Both the position numbers and the translations under genes were made by a program. Positions 43,006 through 51,449 of a stretch of DNA of 64,000 bases are shown here, one piece after another. Under the pieces are notes generated by a model. It made no database searches and was not told the origin of the DNA. It saw only the letters and a program-made list of their open reading frames with translations. Positions within the stretch are counted from its first letter, which is position 1, and every line of letters begins with the position of its first letter. This stretch comes from Bacillus sp. RO1 (lineage in GTDB: Bacteria; Bacillota; Bacilli; Bacillales; Bacillaceae_I), in contig NZ_JAAZWB010000087.1 of the NCBI RefSeq assembly GCF_012524115.1, positions 62,001 to 126,000 of the forward strand, given 5' to 3'.

Positions 43006-43594
43006 AAATAATAATGATTGGTGAAAAAGGGATGATTGTTAAAAGTAATATTAAAATGACAAAAAGAAATTTTAGTAAATAGAGTTTCAAGTAGTCAAAC
43101 CAGTGACGGTACTCTTTTTGTGTTATCTTAAATTTCAAATAATCATATGAACTATGATTCTCTACACTTTCAAGAATAGCATTATAATTATCACTTATTC
43201 TTTCAAACTTCTTTATCGACTCTTCATTACTTAATCGAGATAACTGATGCTGCAATATCTCTAAATCCGTTAGTAACCCATCTAGTTTTATATAGCAACT
43301 TCTTAAGTTAACTATTCTTTCTTTATAATTTAATGAGTTCACCCCAATTGATCCAACTAATAAAAATAAAGAGGCAATTACTGAAATGAAGGAAAGATGA
43401 TTACTTTCACTACTTGAGTATAGACTCCAGATGGAAATACTTAAAATTACTATTGAATAATAGTTAGTAAAAATTTGTGCAATTCTATTCGTTAAAATAA
43501 GCCTCTCTGATGTATTTATTCTGCACTTACGTGTAATCCATATCTTATTGATTAAAGCCTTTACCATTTTATCATTCAATTTTTTCACTTCCAT
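42992..43594 (-). CDS. SLATT-domain membrane effector (SLATT_5-like) linked to RT
   Basis: A 200-residue protein with two membrane helices (about residues 45-60 and 68-86), a long cytoplasmic coiled region (LNYKERIVNLRSCYIKLDGL, then LEILQHQLSRLSNEES) and a C-terminal hydrophobic helix (FLFVILILLLTIIPFSP). This is the SLATT layout (SMODS/SLOG-associating two-TM effector), thought to open pores on activation. Translation of the RT is coupled to it. ATG 43594 has only a poor ribosome site and lies 18 nt from an inverted-repeat region that may be a regulatory or template RNA. Confidence 0.75.
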   Translation of the reverse strand: MEVKKLNDKMVKALINKIWITRKCRINTSERLILTNRIAQIFTNYYSIVILSISIWSLYSSSESNHLSFISVIASLFLLVGSIGVNSLNYKERIVNLRSCYIKLDGLLTDLEILQHQLSRLSNEESIKKFERISDNYNAILESVENHSSYDYLKFKITQKEYRHWFDYLKLYLLKFLFVILILLLTIIPFSPIIIIYGGI

Positions 43595-43611
43595 CTATCT
43601 TTTATAATACT

Positions 43612-43773
43612 GGAGACCCCTAACTCCATTACATTATCACTTTTTCCAAAGCCAAAGCCAGCAAAGAAAGAAAAACTTACCAACTTTTAGAGGATATGTA
43701 TCATCCCCGTTAATTAGCCACATTCCTTAAAATTAAAGAAACCTTCTGATTAAAAACCAGAATAGGGGTCTCC
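43612..43773 (-). ncRNA. Candidate structured RNA before the SLATT-RT operon
   Basis: Perfect 10-bp inverted arms GGAGACCCCT (43612-43621) and AGGGGTCTCC (43764-43773) enclose 142 nt. In RNA of the operon strand the arms would close a multi-stem structure; inner hairpins include TTCTG/CAGAA and GGAT/ATCC. It abuts the operon. Several UG-type defence RTs use an adjacent non-coding RNA, which makes an RNA role plausible. An 84-codon frame overlapping it has no ribosome site and is not supported. Confidence 0.45.
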
Positions 43774-44448
43774 AATAAGCAAAATACCATTTTTTCTATC
43801 TTCTGTAAACTATAAACCAGTTTGATATGACAAAGAGAACAAGAACAATTCCACTTCTTTAGAAACAGGACAATCTTCCTCTGAGTATCAATTAAACTAG
43901 TTTTAGAAAGATATTTTTTTAAAATAATTACTGTAAGCCTTCCCAATCCCCATATCTTTAACATGGAAATTATTCAGGTAACTACACTAATCTAAATAAT
44001 TTGATAGAAGATCCTTTTGCCAGCATTTCATAATTAAGTATCTATACAAGGAGTGAAATCCGGAGATATACATCTCATTCATCAATCTATCATTTTACCG
44101 TTTTTAAAGGGCTTCATTTCCTGCTTTAAATTGGTCCGTACCTGCAGAATATGACTAACATCCAGTATCCCTTCCTATTGTTGCTTGTCTTTCATTCTTT
44201 AAATCAATGTAGGTGATGAAATAAAAATTTGAAGCTTCTATCTCACCTTAATTCTTCCCCTTTTGATATATTGACATTAGAATGATTCTACTATATTTGG
44301 TCAAAAATTTAATTTATCAATCTCGTAAAATATTAGTATATTGCTTGCTTGATAATCCATTTAATTTATTCCATATACATAAAATAATATAAGTCATGTT
44401 GGAAATTTACCGAATGCGGTGGAGATTAGAATGGTTTCATAATCTAGA
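43774..44448. other. Non-coding gap upstream of the SLATT-RT operon
   Basis: About 670 AT-rich bases. It should hold the promoter of the candidate RNA and SLATT-RT operon. No convincing gene or repeat seen. Confidence 0.4.
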
Positions 44449-44478
44449 AAAAGCATCCAAATAATATGGATGCCTTTT
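44449..44478 (-). terminator. Terminator of the EIKK nuclease gene
   Basis: On the minus strand GGCATCC and GGATGC arms are followed by TTTTTC. Confidence 0.75.
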
Positions 44479-44479
44479 T

Positions 44480-45613
44480 TCACTTTATTTCAACAAACCG
44501 TAATTTTTTCTCAGATGAATCGAACTCATATTTTATTAACCTTACATTTGACCACTCATCTGAAATTGCAGGCCTTCTCCCTTTAATATAGTTCCGTTTA
44601 CAGACCTTGTATTTATAGTCTATAACTTCTTTTGAAAAACCGGAGCAAACTAGAAAAGCATTTACCATTGAATAATCTCCATAAGAATATTCTTGATTGA
44701 CCCAATCAACATACTTCATAATTTGATCAATAGCATCAAATGTTCCGGGACCTTTTTTAATTTCAATAATTAAGTATTTGGAGATGGTATCAAAGCCATT
44801 TATGTATTTATAACCAAATACATCCATTCTGTCCATATAATCTATAGGCTTAAATGGTGAAGCAACTACTTGCCTAGAAACATAGTCCCAACTCCCAAAA
44901 GGTGAAGGTATACCTTGTGAAATTACATCAATTATTCCTGCTTCAATTGCCATTTCATGATTTATAACTTTGCCATGGGAGCACAATGACAATAAATTTT
45001 CTGACGTAATTGAGTAACTTCCGTTAACTTTTTGTTTTATATTAGAAGTTGTATCTATTTTAGAGCAAAAAATACCTTCCTGTTGATTGATGAACTCTTC
45101 ATTTCTTTTTAATATTATATCTTTCAATGCTTTATTTTCTTCATCATCAATTTTAATAAAACTAGTTTTCCAATATGCCCTTAACATTCTAAAGCTGCTA
45201 GGGTTTGAAGACAATACATCATCCATGTCAATTCCCCTCTTGAAAAAGTGAGGTGACGGATGGAACGTACACATGCACCTTGTGTTCACATTGTGTTGAG
45301 TTTGGTTGATTAACATTGAATCCTTAATATCGAAAAAATCGACTGAGTAAGGCAAGTCTGAATTGGGAAAATTCAAATACTTACAGTCGTGCCCAACGTT
45401 GATTAGTTTCCCAATACCATAAATCATCCTGTCCCTAAAAAAGTAGATATTATCTTGTTCTTTCATACTAAGATAGTCAGCAAAGGTCCCTTCATGTTCC
45501 TTTCTCCATATATTATTATCAGGAATTTTCTTAAAATTTGTCCCATAAATACCATTTTCAATACAATATACCAGAGACTCTTCACTATCTAAATTAAAAA
45601 TATATCCAGCCAT
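44480..45613 (-). CDS. PD-(D/E)XK nuclease-like protein of the defence island
   Basis: A 377-residue protein. The C-terminal third has MDRMDVFGYKYINGFDTISK, then YLIIEIKKGPGTFDAIDQIM (D...E-x-K...Q), the core of NucS/DUF91-like PDDEXK nucleases. The N-terminal MAGYIFNLDSEESLVYCIEN plus IYFFRDRMIYGIGKLI looks like a PUA/EVE-type nucleic-acid reader. The combination suggests a stand-alone defence or repair nuclease that reads modified bases; this is inference. No ribosome site stronger than GATGAGAG is seen. Confidence 0.65.
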   Translation of the reverse strand: MAGYIFNLDSEESLVYCIENGIYGTNFKKIPDNNIWRKEHEGTFADYLSMKEQDNIYFFRDRMIYGIGKLINVGHDCKYLNFPNSDLPYSVDFFDIKDSMLINQTQHNVNTRCMCTFHPSPHFFKRGIDMDDVLSSNPSSFRMLRAYWKTSFIKIDDEENKALKDIILKRNEEFINQQEGIFCSKIDTTSNIKQKVNGSYSITSENLLSLCSHGKVINHEMAIEAGIIDVISQGIPSPFGSWDYVSRQVVASPFKPIDYMDRMDVFGYKYINGFDTISKYLIIEIKKGPGTFDAIDQIMKYVDWVNQEYSYGDYSMVNAFLVCSGFSKEVIDYKYKVCKRNYIKGRRPAISDEWSNVRLIKYEFDSSEKKLRFVEIK

Positions 45614-45807
45614 AAAACTCTCATCCTTAGAATTTTTTTTACTGATTTATAACTTATATAATAATGTTTTAAGTTAGTTTAAGTAAATTTGGGTTTTGTT
45701 GCAGCTTGAATCATTCTTTACAAATCACTTCTTACCAATAATTCAATGATACTCAAGTATCTAGGGTAACCTTCTATTTTATGGTAGAGTTAGAGATTAG
45801 GATATAC

Positions 45808-45987
45808 TTATAAACTATGCTTTTCGAAGATATCTTCAAGTGTACCAAAATCTTTCCAATCAATAAGAATTTCATGTAATCCATTTTCATTATAACAATC
45901 TGAGTGATATAAAGAGTTCAATACATCAATTACCACTTTATCATTCGTATTTAATGTTTTTCTGCAATATGAACAATTAATTTTCAT
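45808..45987 (-). CDS. Small zinc-binding-type protein, 59 residues
   Basis: A short gene with a near-perfect ribosome site (GAAGGAGGAATAAAAA) before ATG. The start INCSYCRKTLN and the later LYHSDCYN give a C-x-x-C plus H-x-x-C set, as in a single LIM-like zinc knuckle. The rest is acidic (WKDFGTLEDIFEKHSL). Family unknown. It is shorter than usual calling limits and easily missed. Confidence 0.65.
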   Translation of the reverse strand: MKINCSYCRKTLNTNDKVVIDVLNSLYHSDCYNENGLHEILIDWKDFGTLEDIFEKHSL

Positions 45988-46141
45988 TTTTTATTCCTCC
46001 TTCTTCTGAATGAACAAATCCTATTATATGGCTAAAAAACTCATGTAAATCACTATGGAAATTACTTAAAATCCTATATCCGCAACCACGTTATCTAACT
46101 CTATGATTTACCTTCCTATTTTAAACATTTTTATGTACCCA

Positions 46142-46423
46142 CTACTTTTCTTTCATATCCATTTGAATTAAATGCTTACATTTAGGACATTTGCAAGACA
46201 GTTTGTACTCTTTTTTCTTTGGGTTAAATTCCTTTGCAAGCTGATCAATAATTCCCGGTATATTAAGAAGCACCATAATTAAAGAAATTGTCGTAATCAG
46301 CTGTGTATTTTGATTTAACTCCTTCAAAGTAATAGCTAAGAATGTAGTAATAATTAGAAATATAATCATTCCTGTTAAACAAATTCTTAAAAATAAATTA
46401 CCTTTTTCCTTTAATTTCTTCAC
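46142..46423 (-). CDS. Small two-helix membrane protein with zinc-ribbon-like tail
   Basis: About 93 residues: two membrane helices (LFLRICLTGMIIFLIITTFL and LITTISLIMVLLNIPGII) and a C-terminal CKCPKCKHLIQ knuckle. AGAGGG at 46438-46433 selects GTG 46423; ATG 46441 has no ribosome site. Function unknown. Confidence 0.6.
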   Translation of the reverse strand: MKKLKEKGNLFLRICLTGMIIFLIITTFLAITLKELNQNTQLITTISLIMVLLNIPGIIDQLAKEFNPKKKEYKLSCKCPKCKHLIQMDMKEK

Positions 46424-46566
46424 ATACAAACACCCTCTCATTATATTTTTACGTTTGAAAGGATATATGGTTTCATTTTACTAGTTTTACCTAGAACTCA
46501 ATTGAATACTAGACGAACGCAATAAGATACTGTTTCTTTATTTTCCATTCATAAACGGTGCTATAA

Positions 46567-47394
46567 CTAACTTGAAATTGTTAAGTCGTGTCTTTCAGCA
46601 AGTATTCTTTCCTGCAACATATTAATTGAATATTTTAATGAAATTAATAATGCATAAACACTATCAGCATCTAAATTCTTCATTTCAATACTCGTAATTA
46701 AATTATCTTTATCACATTCTGCAAGTATTGAAATCAATCTTTTTTCTAAATTTAAGACTGAACTTTTTATTACTTCATAATCTAAACTATATCTATAAAA
46801 ATCTTGCTGGTCTCTAATACTTATTAGCCTTTCAAAGGAATCAATCATATCTTGAATTTTATAAAAGGCTTTGACTGAATTAGGTAAACAATTGTAAAAA
46901 ATTTGCCTAACATATTTTTCGTCCTCTGTTTCCTCACTTGTTAAAGATTCCTGTATCGGACCTTTAATGTTTGTTCTTTTTTCCAATTCTCCTTTTACTG
47001 TTTTCTCTAATAGTAATAAATGACCAAATAAAATTTCATCATTATTAAGTAACATCATCTTTTTTTTAGCTACTGACAAATAGGGTAACGTTAAATATGT
47101 CAAATTTTTTAAATCGTTTTGGTATGAAACTAAACTACCTAACAACCTATCAAACTCTTTATTTTCCTGATAGATTACTATTCTTTTGTTAAATTGTAAT
47201 TGTTTCTTATTCAAATCAACTACTTTTTGGTTTACTTTATATAAATAAAACGTAAGTATTATCATTGCTCCGCCGCTTACTGCTGAGATGAAAATAACAC
47301 TAAATGAATCAATATTATTTTGTATTACATCAGTCATAAATGCTGCAAAGCCTAGTATCCCAACAAGCCAAATAGATTCTTTGTATTTTCCCAT
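46567..47394 (-). CDS. Hypothetical membrane-anchored helical protein
   Basis: About 275 residues: two N-terminal membrane helices (IWLVGILGFAAFMTDVIQ and FISAVSGGAMIILTFYLYK) followed by a long cytoplasmic helical domain with no motif I know. The layout, two helices then a helical domain, is shared with membrane effectors of defence systems. AAGGATGAG seven bases before ATG 47394 fits as ribosome site. Single gene. Confidence 0.55.
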   Translation of the reverse strand: MGKYKESIWLVGILGFAAFMTDVIQNNIDSFSVIFISAVSGGAMIILTFYLYKVNQKVVDLNKKQLQFNKRIVIYQENKEFDRLLGSLVSYQNDLKNLTYLTLPYLSVAKKKMMLLNNDEILFGHLLLLEKTVKGELEKRTNIKGPIQESLTSEETEDEKYVRQIFYNCLPNSVKAFYKIQDMIDSFERLISIRDQQDFYRYSLDYEVIKSSVLNLEKRLISILAECDKDNLITSIEMKNLDADSVYALLISLKYSINMLQERILAERHDLTISS

Positions 47395-47433
47395 TATAGT
47401 TCTCATCCTTAATTACTTTATTATTATTAAACG

Positions 47434-47763
47434 TTAACGAAAATTCCATTTTGCCATCGCTTGATTTAATGTTAAGTCTTGGTAGTTTCCCCAGGTTCGC
47501 ATATTGAGTAGCCCGATCTTATTCCATTTATAACCCGGTTCCGGCATAGACGGGGTATCCCCTTCCATTCCTTCTCTTTACCACCTCTCCAGCATGGCAT
47601 GCCATTCATACAGGTGCATGACGACATCACGGAAATTCTTGTCTCTTTCTTGCGTTTCAATGGCGATGCCTCTTTTTCTACTTGGTACAGATTCAATAAT
47701 TTCAAGTAATCTATTAAAGTTTTTGTCACTATTCAACAGTAGAGTTTCTTTTTCACTTGTAGT
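47434..47763 (-). pseudogene. ClbS/DfsB-family protein remnant with in-frame TAA
   Basis: GTG 47763 overlaps the 3' end of the DUF2500 gene. The sequence LLNSDKNFNRLLEIIES, then RDKNFRDVVMHLYEWHAMLERW, is the N-terminal half of ClbS/DfsB (DUF1706), a four-helix metal-dependent protein. Codon 62 is TAA (47580-47578) where the family has Tyr after Trp. The frame then continues as REGMEGDTPSMPEPGYKWNK, still family-like, but ends about 80 residues early. Non-functional by both defects. Confidence 0.72.
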
Positions 47764-48196
47764 CACCTTGGTACTCCGCTCCTCCCGATATACTCCCTTT
47801 GTTCCGCTCAAATCCTAAATACCTAGTCCCTTGAAAGCTCAATACTCCCTTGTCATCTTCAGAGAGTAAACCATACTCCTTACCGGCAACATGAAACTCC
47901 GAGCGGTCTCCACTTTCGAACTCGAACGTAACATAATAGCTGGTATGTGCGCTGGAGGAATGGTGGTGATGGTTGTCATGATGATGCATATTGGACCTTT
48001 TGGTAACATCTATTCGTTTTGATGTCACAACAGCTGGCACACTTAGCCTCGGAGACTGCTCATTTTTGTGCCATTGACCAATCCCTTGGAAAACTGAAAC
48101 TAAGATAACACCAATAATAAGCACAAAAACAATGCCAATAAAAATAGGCCCGATCTGAAACATAAAATCGCCACCACCCATATATGGATCTGACAT
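47753..48196 (-). CDS. DUF2500 membrane protein
   Basis: A 147-residue protein: one membrane helix (GPIFIGIVFVLIIGVILVSVF), a His-rich loop (NMHHHDNHHHHSS) and a beta domain YYVTFEFESGDRSEFHVAGKEYGLLSEDDKG typical of DUF2500. The His cluster could bind metal. Function unknown. AAGGAGGAGTGTTTC precedes ATG. The ClbS remnant is coupled behind it. Confidence 0.82.
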   Translation of the reverse strand: MSDPYMGGGDFMFQIGPIFIGIVFVLIIGVILVSVFQGIGQWHKNEQSPRLSVPAVVTSKRIDVTKRSNMHHHDNHHHHSSSAHTSYYVTFEFESGDRSEFHVAGKEYGLLSEDDKGVLSFQGTRYLGFERNKGSISGGAEYQGDYK

Positions 48197-48524
48197 GAAA
48201 CACTCCTCCTTTGGTTACATCTTTTGGAAATATATACGCGTATAAATGATAAAAGTTTCATAAGTTCTGCTACAGCATTCTCGCCTTATCAAAAAAATAA
48301 GCTCTAATCCTTAATACAAAGGTAGCGCCTGGTTATGGAGTATGGAACTCTCATTTCATTTCTCAGTCGTACACGCATGCAAGCTGCCGCTCTATGGAAA
48401 ACTCCCCTCTCTCTATTTCTTGAAAAAACCTGTTAAAGTGATAATGACTCCTATTGCAAAGATAATTTGCACAAGGTTTGAAATGGACTCTGTCCCATAT
48501 ATTACACACCTCGTATTATGTACT
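48197..48524. other. Non-coding gap with a possible small-ORF remnant
   Basis: A minus-strand frame near 48413-48500 ends in SNLVQIIFAIGVIITLTGFF, a membrane-helix-like peptide, but it has no start codon in frame with the nearby GAGGTGTG site. Otherwise nothing seen. Confidence 0.3.
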
Positions 48525-49187
48525 TTATAAATTTAGTGTTTCATCCAATTTCAGAATAACTGAATTAGAAATTACATAGACATTACCGTAAATGTCGATT
48601 TGATCACCCTTAACACGTATAGCGCAATCCTTGTTTGACGCATATATGTCCATTTCTTGGGATAACGGAGACAACTCGCTTAGTACCAGATCTGTGTTAT
48701 TTTCCAAATCATAATGAGATAGGACGGAAAAATCGTCCAGACCAACTCCTTCTATTAAAGAACTTGTTTCCACTTCAAACCCAAGTTTTTTTGAGCACAG
48801 CCACTTAGCGGCCATATTGATTGCACCAGCGCTAGCTCCCATCACAACTGCATTGCTTTGTTTAATTGGCTCTGATAACTCATATTCCATCAAAAATTCA
48901 TTTTGTTTTACTGGATTCCCGCCCAACAAGAAAATGACGGAAGCCTTCTGAATCAATGCTTGGGCATCACCCTTCTGAACCTGGTAGTTGATTAAATCAT
49001 ATTCATCAAATGCAATTCCTGCCACATCAAGCCACGAACGTTCCGTAGCACCCTCCTCTTCATATATAGCTGGATTTGAGCTAATCATGGCAATCGATTT
49101 CGTATCCGTAATATCCTCCTGCAGCACCCTCGCCAAATCCTCAGGTATGAAATTGCTGAACCAACCTAAATAATAATGTGTTTTCAT
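48525..49187 (-). CDS. Peptidase E-like (S51/type 1 glutamine amidotransferase-like) protein
   Basis: A 220-residue protein with the S51 nucleophile elbow GASAGAINMA near residue 117 and FLLGGNPVKQNEFL upstream of it. The family includes alpha-aspartyl dipeptidase (PepE) and cyanophycinase; the overall length fits PepE-like hydrolases. Substrate not clear. ATG follows TTTCGGGGGTACTT. Confidence 0.82.
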   Translation of the reverse strand: MKTHYYLGWFSNFIPEDLARVLQEDITDTKSIAMISSNPAIYEEEGATERSWLDVAGIAFDEYDLINYQVQKGDAQALIQKASVIFLLGGNPVKQNEFLMEYELSEPIKQSNAVVMGASAGAINMAAKWLCSKKLGFEVETSSLIEGVGLDDFSVLSHYDLENNTDLVLSELSPLSQEMDIYASNKDCAIRVKGDQIDIYGNVYVISNSVILKLDETLNL

Positions 49188-49214
49188 AAGTACCCCCGAA
49201 ACTCATTGTCTTCC

Positions 49215-49598
49215 TTATGCTAAAGAAATAAATAAACATAGTATAAAAATAAAACCTGATAAAGGTGTCATAAAGAGTCTTTCTTTTTTACTGCGAGACA
49301 TTAGATTCGCTATTGTATTTAATCCAAGAAAAATTGTAATGACCCAGACTAATATATTGGTAGATAAAAATTCTAAACTATTTAAAACATTAGCATGTTG
49401 CAGAAAAACGAAGCCCATAAATATGAGGATGAAAGCATTTAGCGCACTCACCATTCGTAATTTTATAGGCAAAACTTTATAATATCCGCCCATTGCAAAT
49501 TCACCAAAAGGGTAGCCAAGTGAAAGTAACACCTGAAAAGCAGCTACGGACATACAAAGAACTGCGACAATAATTGATGCTACGTAGACAAAATCCAA
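49215..49598 (-). CDS. Four-helix membrane protein, unknown
   Basis: 127 residues with four membrane helices and short loops (MGGYYKVLPIKLRMVSALNA in the middle). AGGAGCTAATTTA precedes the start ATG. I cannot name the family. Possibly in one unit with the peptidase E-like gene 27 bp downstream. Confidence 0.6.
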   Translation of the reverse strand: MDFVYVASIIVAVLCMSVAAFQVLLSLGYPFGEFAMGGYYKVLPIKLRMVSALNAFILIFMGFVFLQHANVLNSLEFLSTNILVWVITIFLGLNTIANLMSRSKKERLFMTPLSGFIFILCLFISLA

Positions 49599-49706
49599 TT
49601 AAATTAGCTCCTCCCATTTATAACCGTCCTGTCTAATACGTATATCAGGAGCAATCCACTTTCCTGCTTTCGCTAACCTTCCCCTCTGCATTAGTAAATT
49701 TACCGT

Positions 49707-50159
49707 CTATACTTTTAATAGTAAAATAACTTCACTTTCCTCTAACAACTCGCCTGTGTTTACGAATCCAAGTGACTCATAGAATTGAAGTGCCGAATAA
49801 TTATCTGGCTCTGTTGAGAGACCAATATAATGACAGTCATCATTCTTTTTGAACATATCAACCACTTGTTGCATCGCCTCTTTCCCGAGTCCCCTACGTT
49901 GATAAGAGACATCGATCATGAACCTAGGAATCCAATACTTCCTCTCTTCCATCTCGTTTGGATCATTTTCCGTCATCACAAAACCAATAACTTCCTCATC
50001 CAAATGTATTGCGTACGGTGTAAGATTGGGATTTACCTTAGACTCTGCAATGGAATAAACATTAGGTGCAACTCGATGAACTTGATCCTCCGCTAACTTT
50101 AGGTCTAGACATTTATACATGTTTTTCACCGTTAATTCTTGAATTGATATTTGAGCCAT
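49707..50159 (-). CDS. GNAT acetyltransferase, BltD-like (spermine/spermidine type)
   Basis: About 150 residues: motif A FMIDVSYQRRGLGKEAMQQV, motif B HYIGLSTEPDNYSALQFYESLGF. The order and length resemble BltD and other polyamine acetyltransferases. AAAGGAG places the start at ATG 50159 rather than 50165. Single gene. Confidence 0.78.
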   Translation of the reverse strand: MAQISIQELTVKNMYKCLDLKLAEDQVHRVAPNVYSIAESKVNPNLTPYAIHLDEEVIGFVMTENDPNEMEERKYWIPRFMIDVSYQRRGLGKEAMQQVVDMFKKNDDCHYIGLSTEPDNYSALQFYESLGFVNTGELLEESEVILLLKV

Positions 50160-50270
50160 CGTCATTCTCCTTTAGATAAGATTAGTACTGTATTATCTGA
50201 ATAAATAAAGCTGCTAGAATACCTTAACGGATTTACTTCCGTACAGTTGCTGATGGTGCTTTTAATTCTA

Positions 50271-50738
50271 CTAATAAGTAAATAGGATTGAAGAGTTTAT
50301 CTTCTCTTCTGTAACAATATAAAAAATAGTGTAATTCTCGAAATCTAAGTAAAGAAATTTCATATCATGATTGGATAACCCCACTGGAACCTCTTCGTTT
50401 TCATTTACAATCCCCTATACATGGGAATCACCGTTTATTTCTGTTCCAGCAGTCCACCAAATACCTTCCTTATCAACAAGTTCTAAATAGATTCTATGGT
50501 GGTTTCTTAACGTATTATCCAAGAAGTAAAAATAGTATATGGACTCCTCTGCTTCATATATAATAATGTCTCTATTGTCTTCTAATTGAGTTTTTAATAC
50601 GCTTTCTTCTGAATATTTACTGTTTATAATGTTTTCGATATCTTCCACATAATAATCATTATCTTCTGTATTGGACGTACAGCCAAAAAGTAGAGAAATA
50701 CAAAATAATTGAATAATAGTTTTCTTTAATCTGATCAT
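50271..50738 (-). pseudogene. Lipoprotein gene interrupted by one in-frame TAG
   Basis: A 156-codon frame: signal peptide with lipobox LLFGC, an acidic N-terminal part, then TAG at codon 108 (50417-50415). After it, GIVNENEEVPVGLSNHDM and FLYLDFENYTIFYIVTEEK continue in frame to a second stop. The first 107 codons could still give a shortened lipoprotein. Family not recognised. Confidence 0.68.
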
Positions 50739-50944
50739 AACTCCTCCTATTAGAGATACTGACCTACTTATTCCGTTAAAGCTCCTAGATTGATGAACAT
50801 AGCTAACGGGTACGATGCTTCAATAACGAAGGATTGCTTATAATTCTATAAAGTAACGGGGCAGGATAGTTTATAAGTAGTGAATGGTTGTAAATCCTAA
50901 TATCAAAAATTTCGATTAGAATTAAGTTGTTAGTAAACTATTAT

Positions 50945-51355
50945 CTAGTCTCGTTTTATTAATACTTTGCATCTGCTCATATAAGTGGTAGTATCAACAA
51001 GTTTTGATACACCTGGACTTACAGCTTCTATTACTATTTGAGCACCAACAATATCATTGTCTTGATTACTATAAATTACGCCTTTTAATTTACCCTCACA
51101 TCTCTCTTTTAATAGTACGACTTGGATGTATAAGGTCTCTTGCTTTACTAATTCATCCGGATTTAGACCCTGTTCACGTAGTTCATTTAACAATTCTTCA
51201 TTATCTGGAAGTGAAAAAGGTTCTTTTTCCAATACACGACTTACTGTCCAACCATTGTCATTCAAATACCTTAAGTGTTCTTCACTTATTTCGGGAGATG
51301 AGCAGCTTCCTAGGAGTATTAAAACAAGTGACCAACCTATAATTAACCTTCGCAA
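50945..51355 (-). CDS. Lipoprotein, DUF4830-like
   Basis: 136 residues: signal peptide with lipobox LLGSC, then LRYLNDNGWTVSRVLEKEPFSLPDN, which resembles the DUF4830 start (YL...GW.V), and a beta-rich remainder. Extracytoplasmic and lipid-anchored; role unknown. The region 50739-50944 before it holds nothing I can support. Confidence 0.6.
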   Translation of the reverse strand: MRRLIIGWSLVLILLGSCSSPEISEEHLRYLNDNGWTVSRVLEKEPFSLPDNEELLNELREQGLNPDELVKQETLYIQVVLLKERCEGKLKGVIYSNQDNDIVGAQIVIEAVSPGVSKLVDTTTYMSRCKVLIKRD

Positions 51356-51407
51356 TCAATACTCCCCCATATCAACTAAATTAATCTCCAATATCTTTAC
51401 CTGGTCC

Positions 51408-51432
51408 ATGGGGACAGGCACGGCGACCCTTT
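51408..51432 (+). repeat. REP-like element copy 8
   Basis: CATGGGGACAGGCACGGCGA then CCC; followed by TTTTTTTGCTGTGC, which can pair back with GGCACGGC. Lies between two minus-strand genes. Confidence 0.65.
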
Positions 51433-51449
51433 TTTTGCTGTGCATTCCC

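Noticed and set aside
39194-43594. Ec78-type retron
   Set aside because: Opposite strands, a terminator between, no clear NAxxH/VTG motifs, and the RT has a SLATT partner instead.
43710-43964. 84-residue protein on the minus strand
   Set aside because: No ribosome site, Cys/Lys/Leu-rich composition without pattern, and it overlaps the inverted-repeat region.
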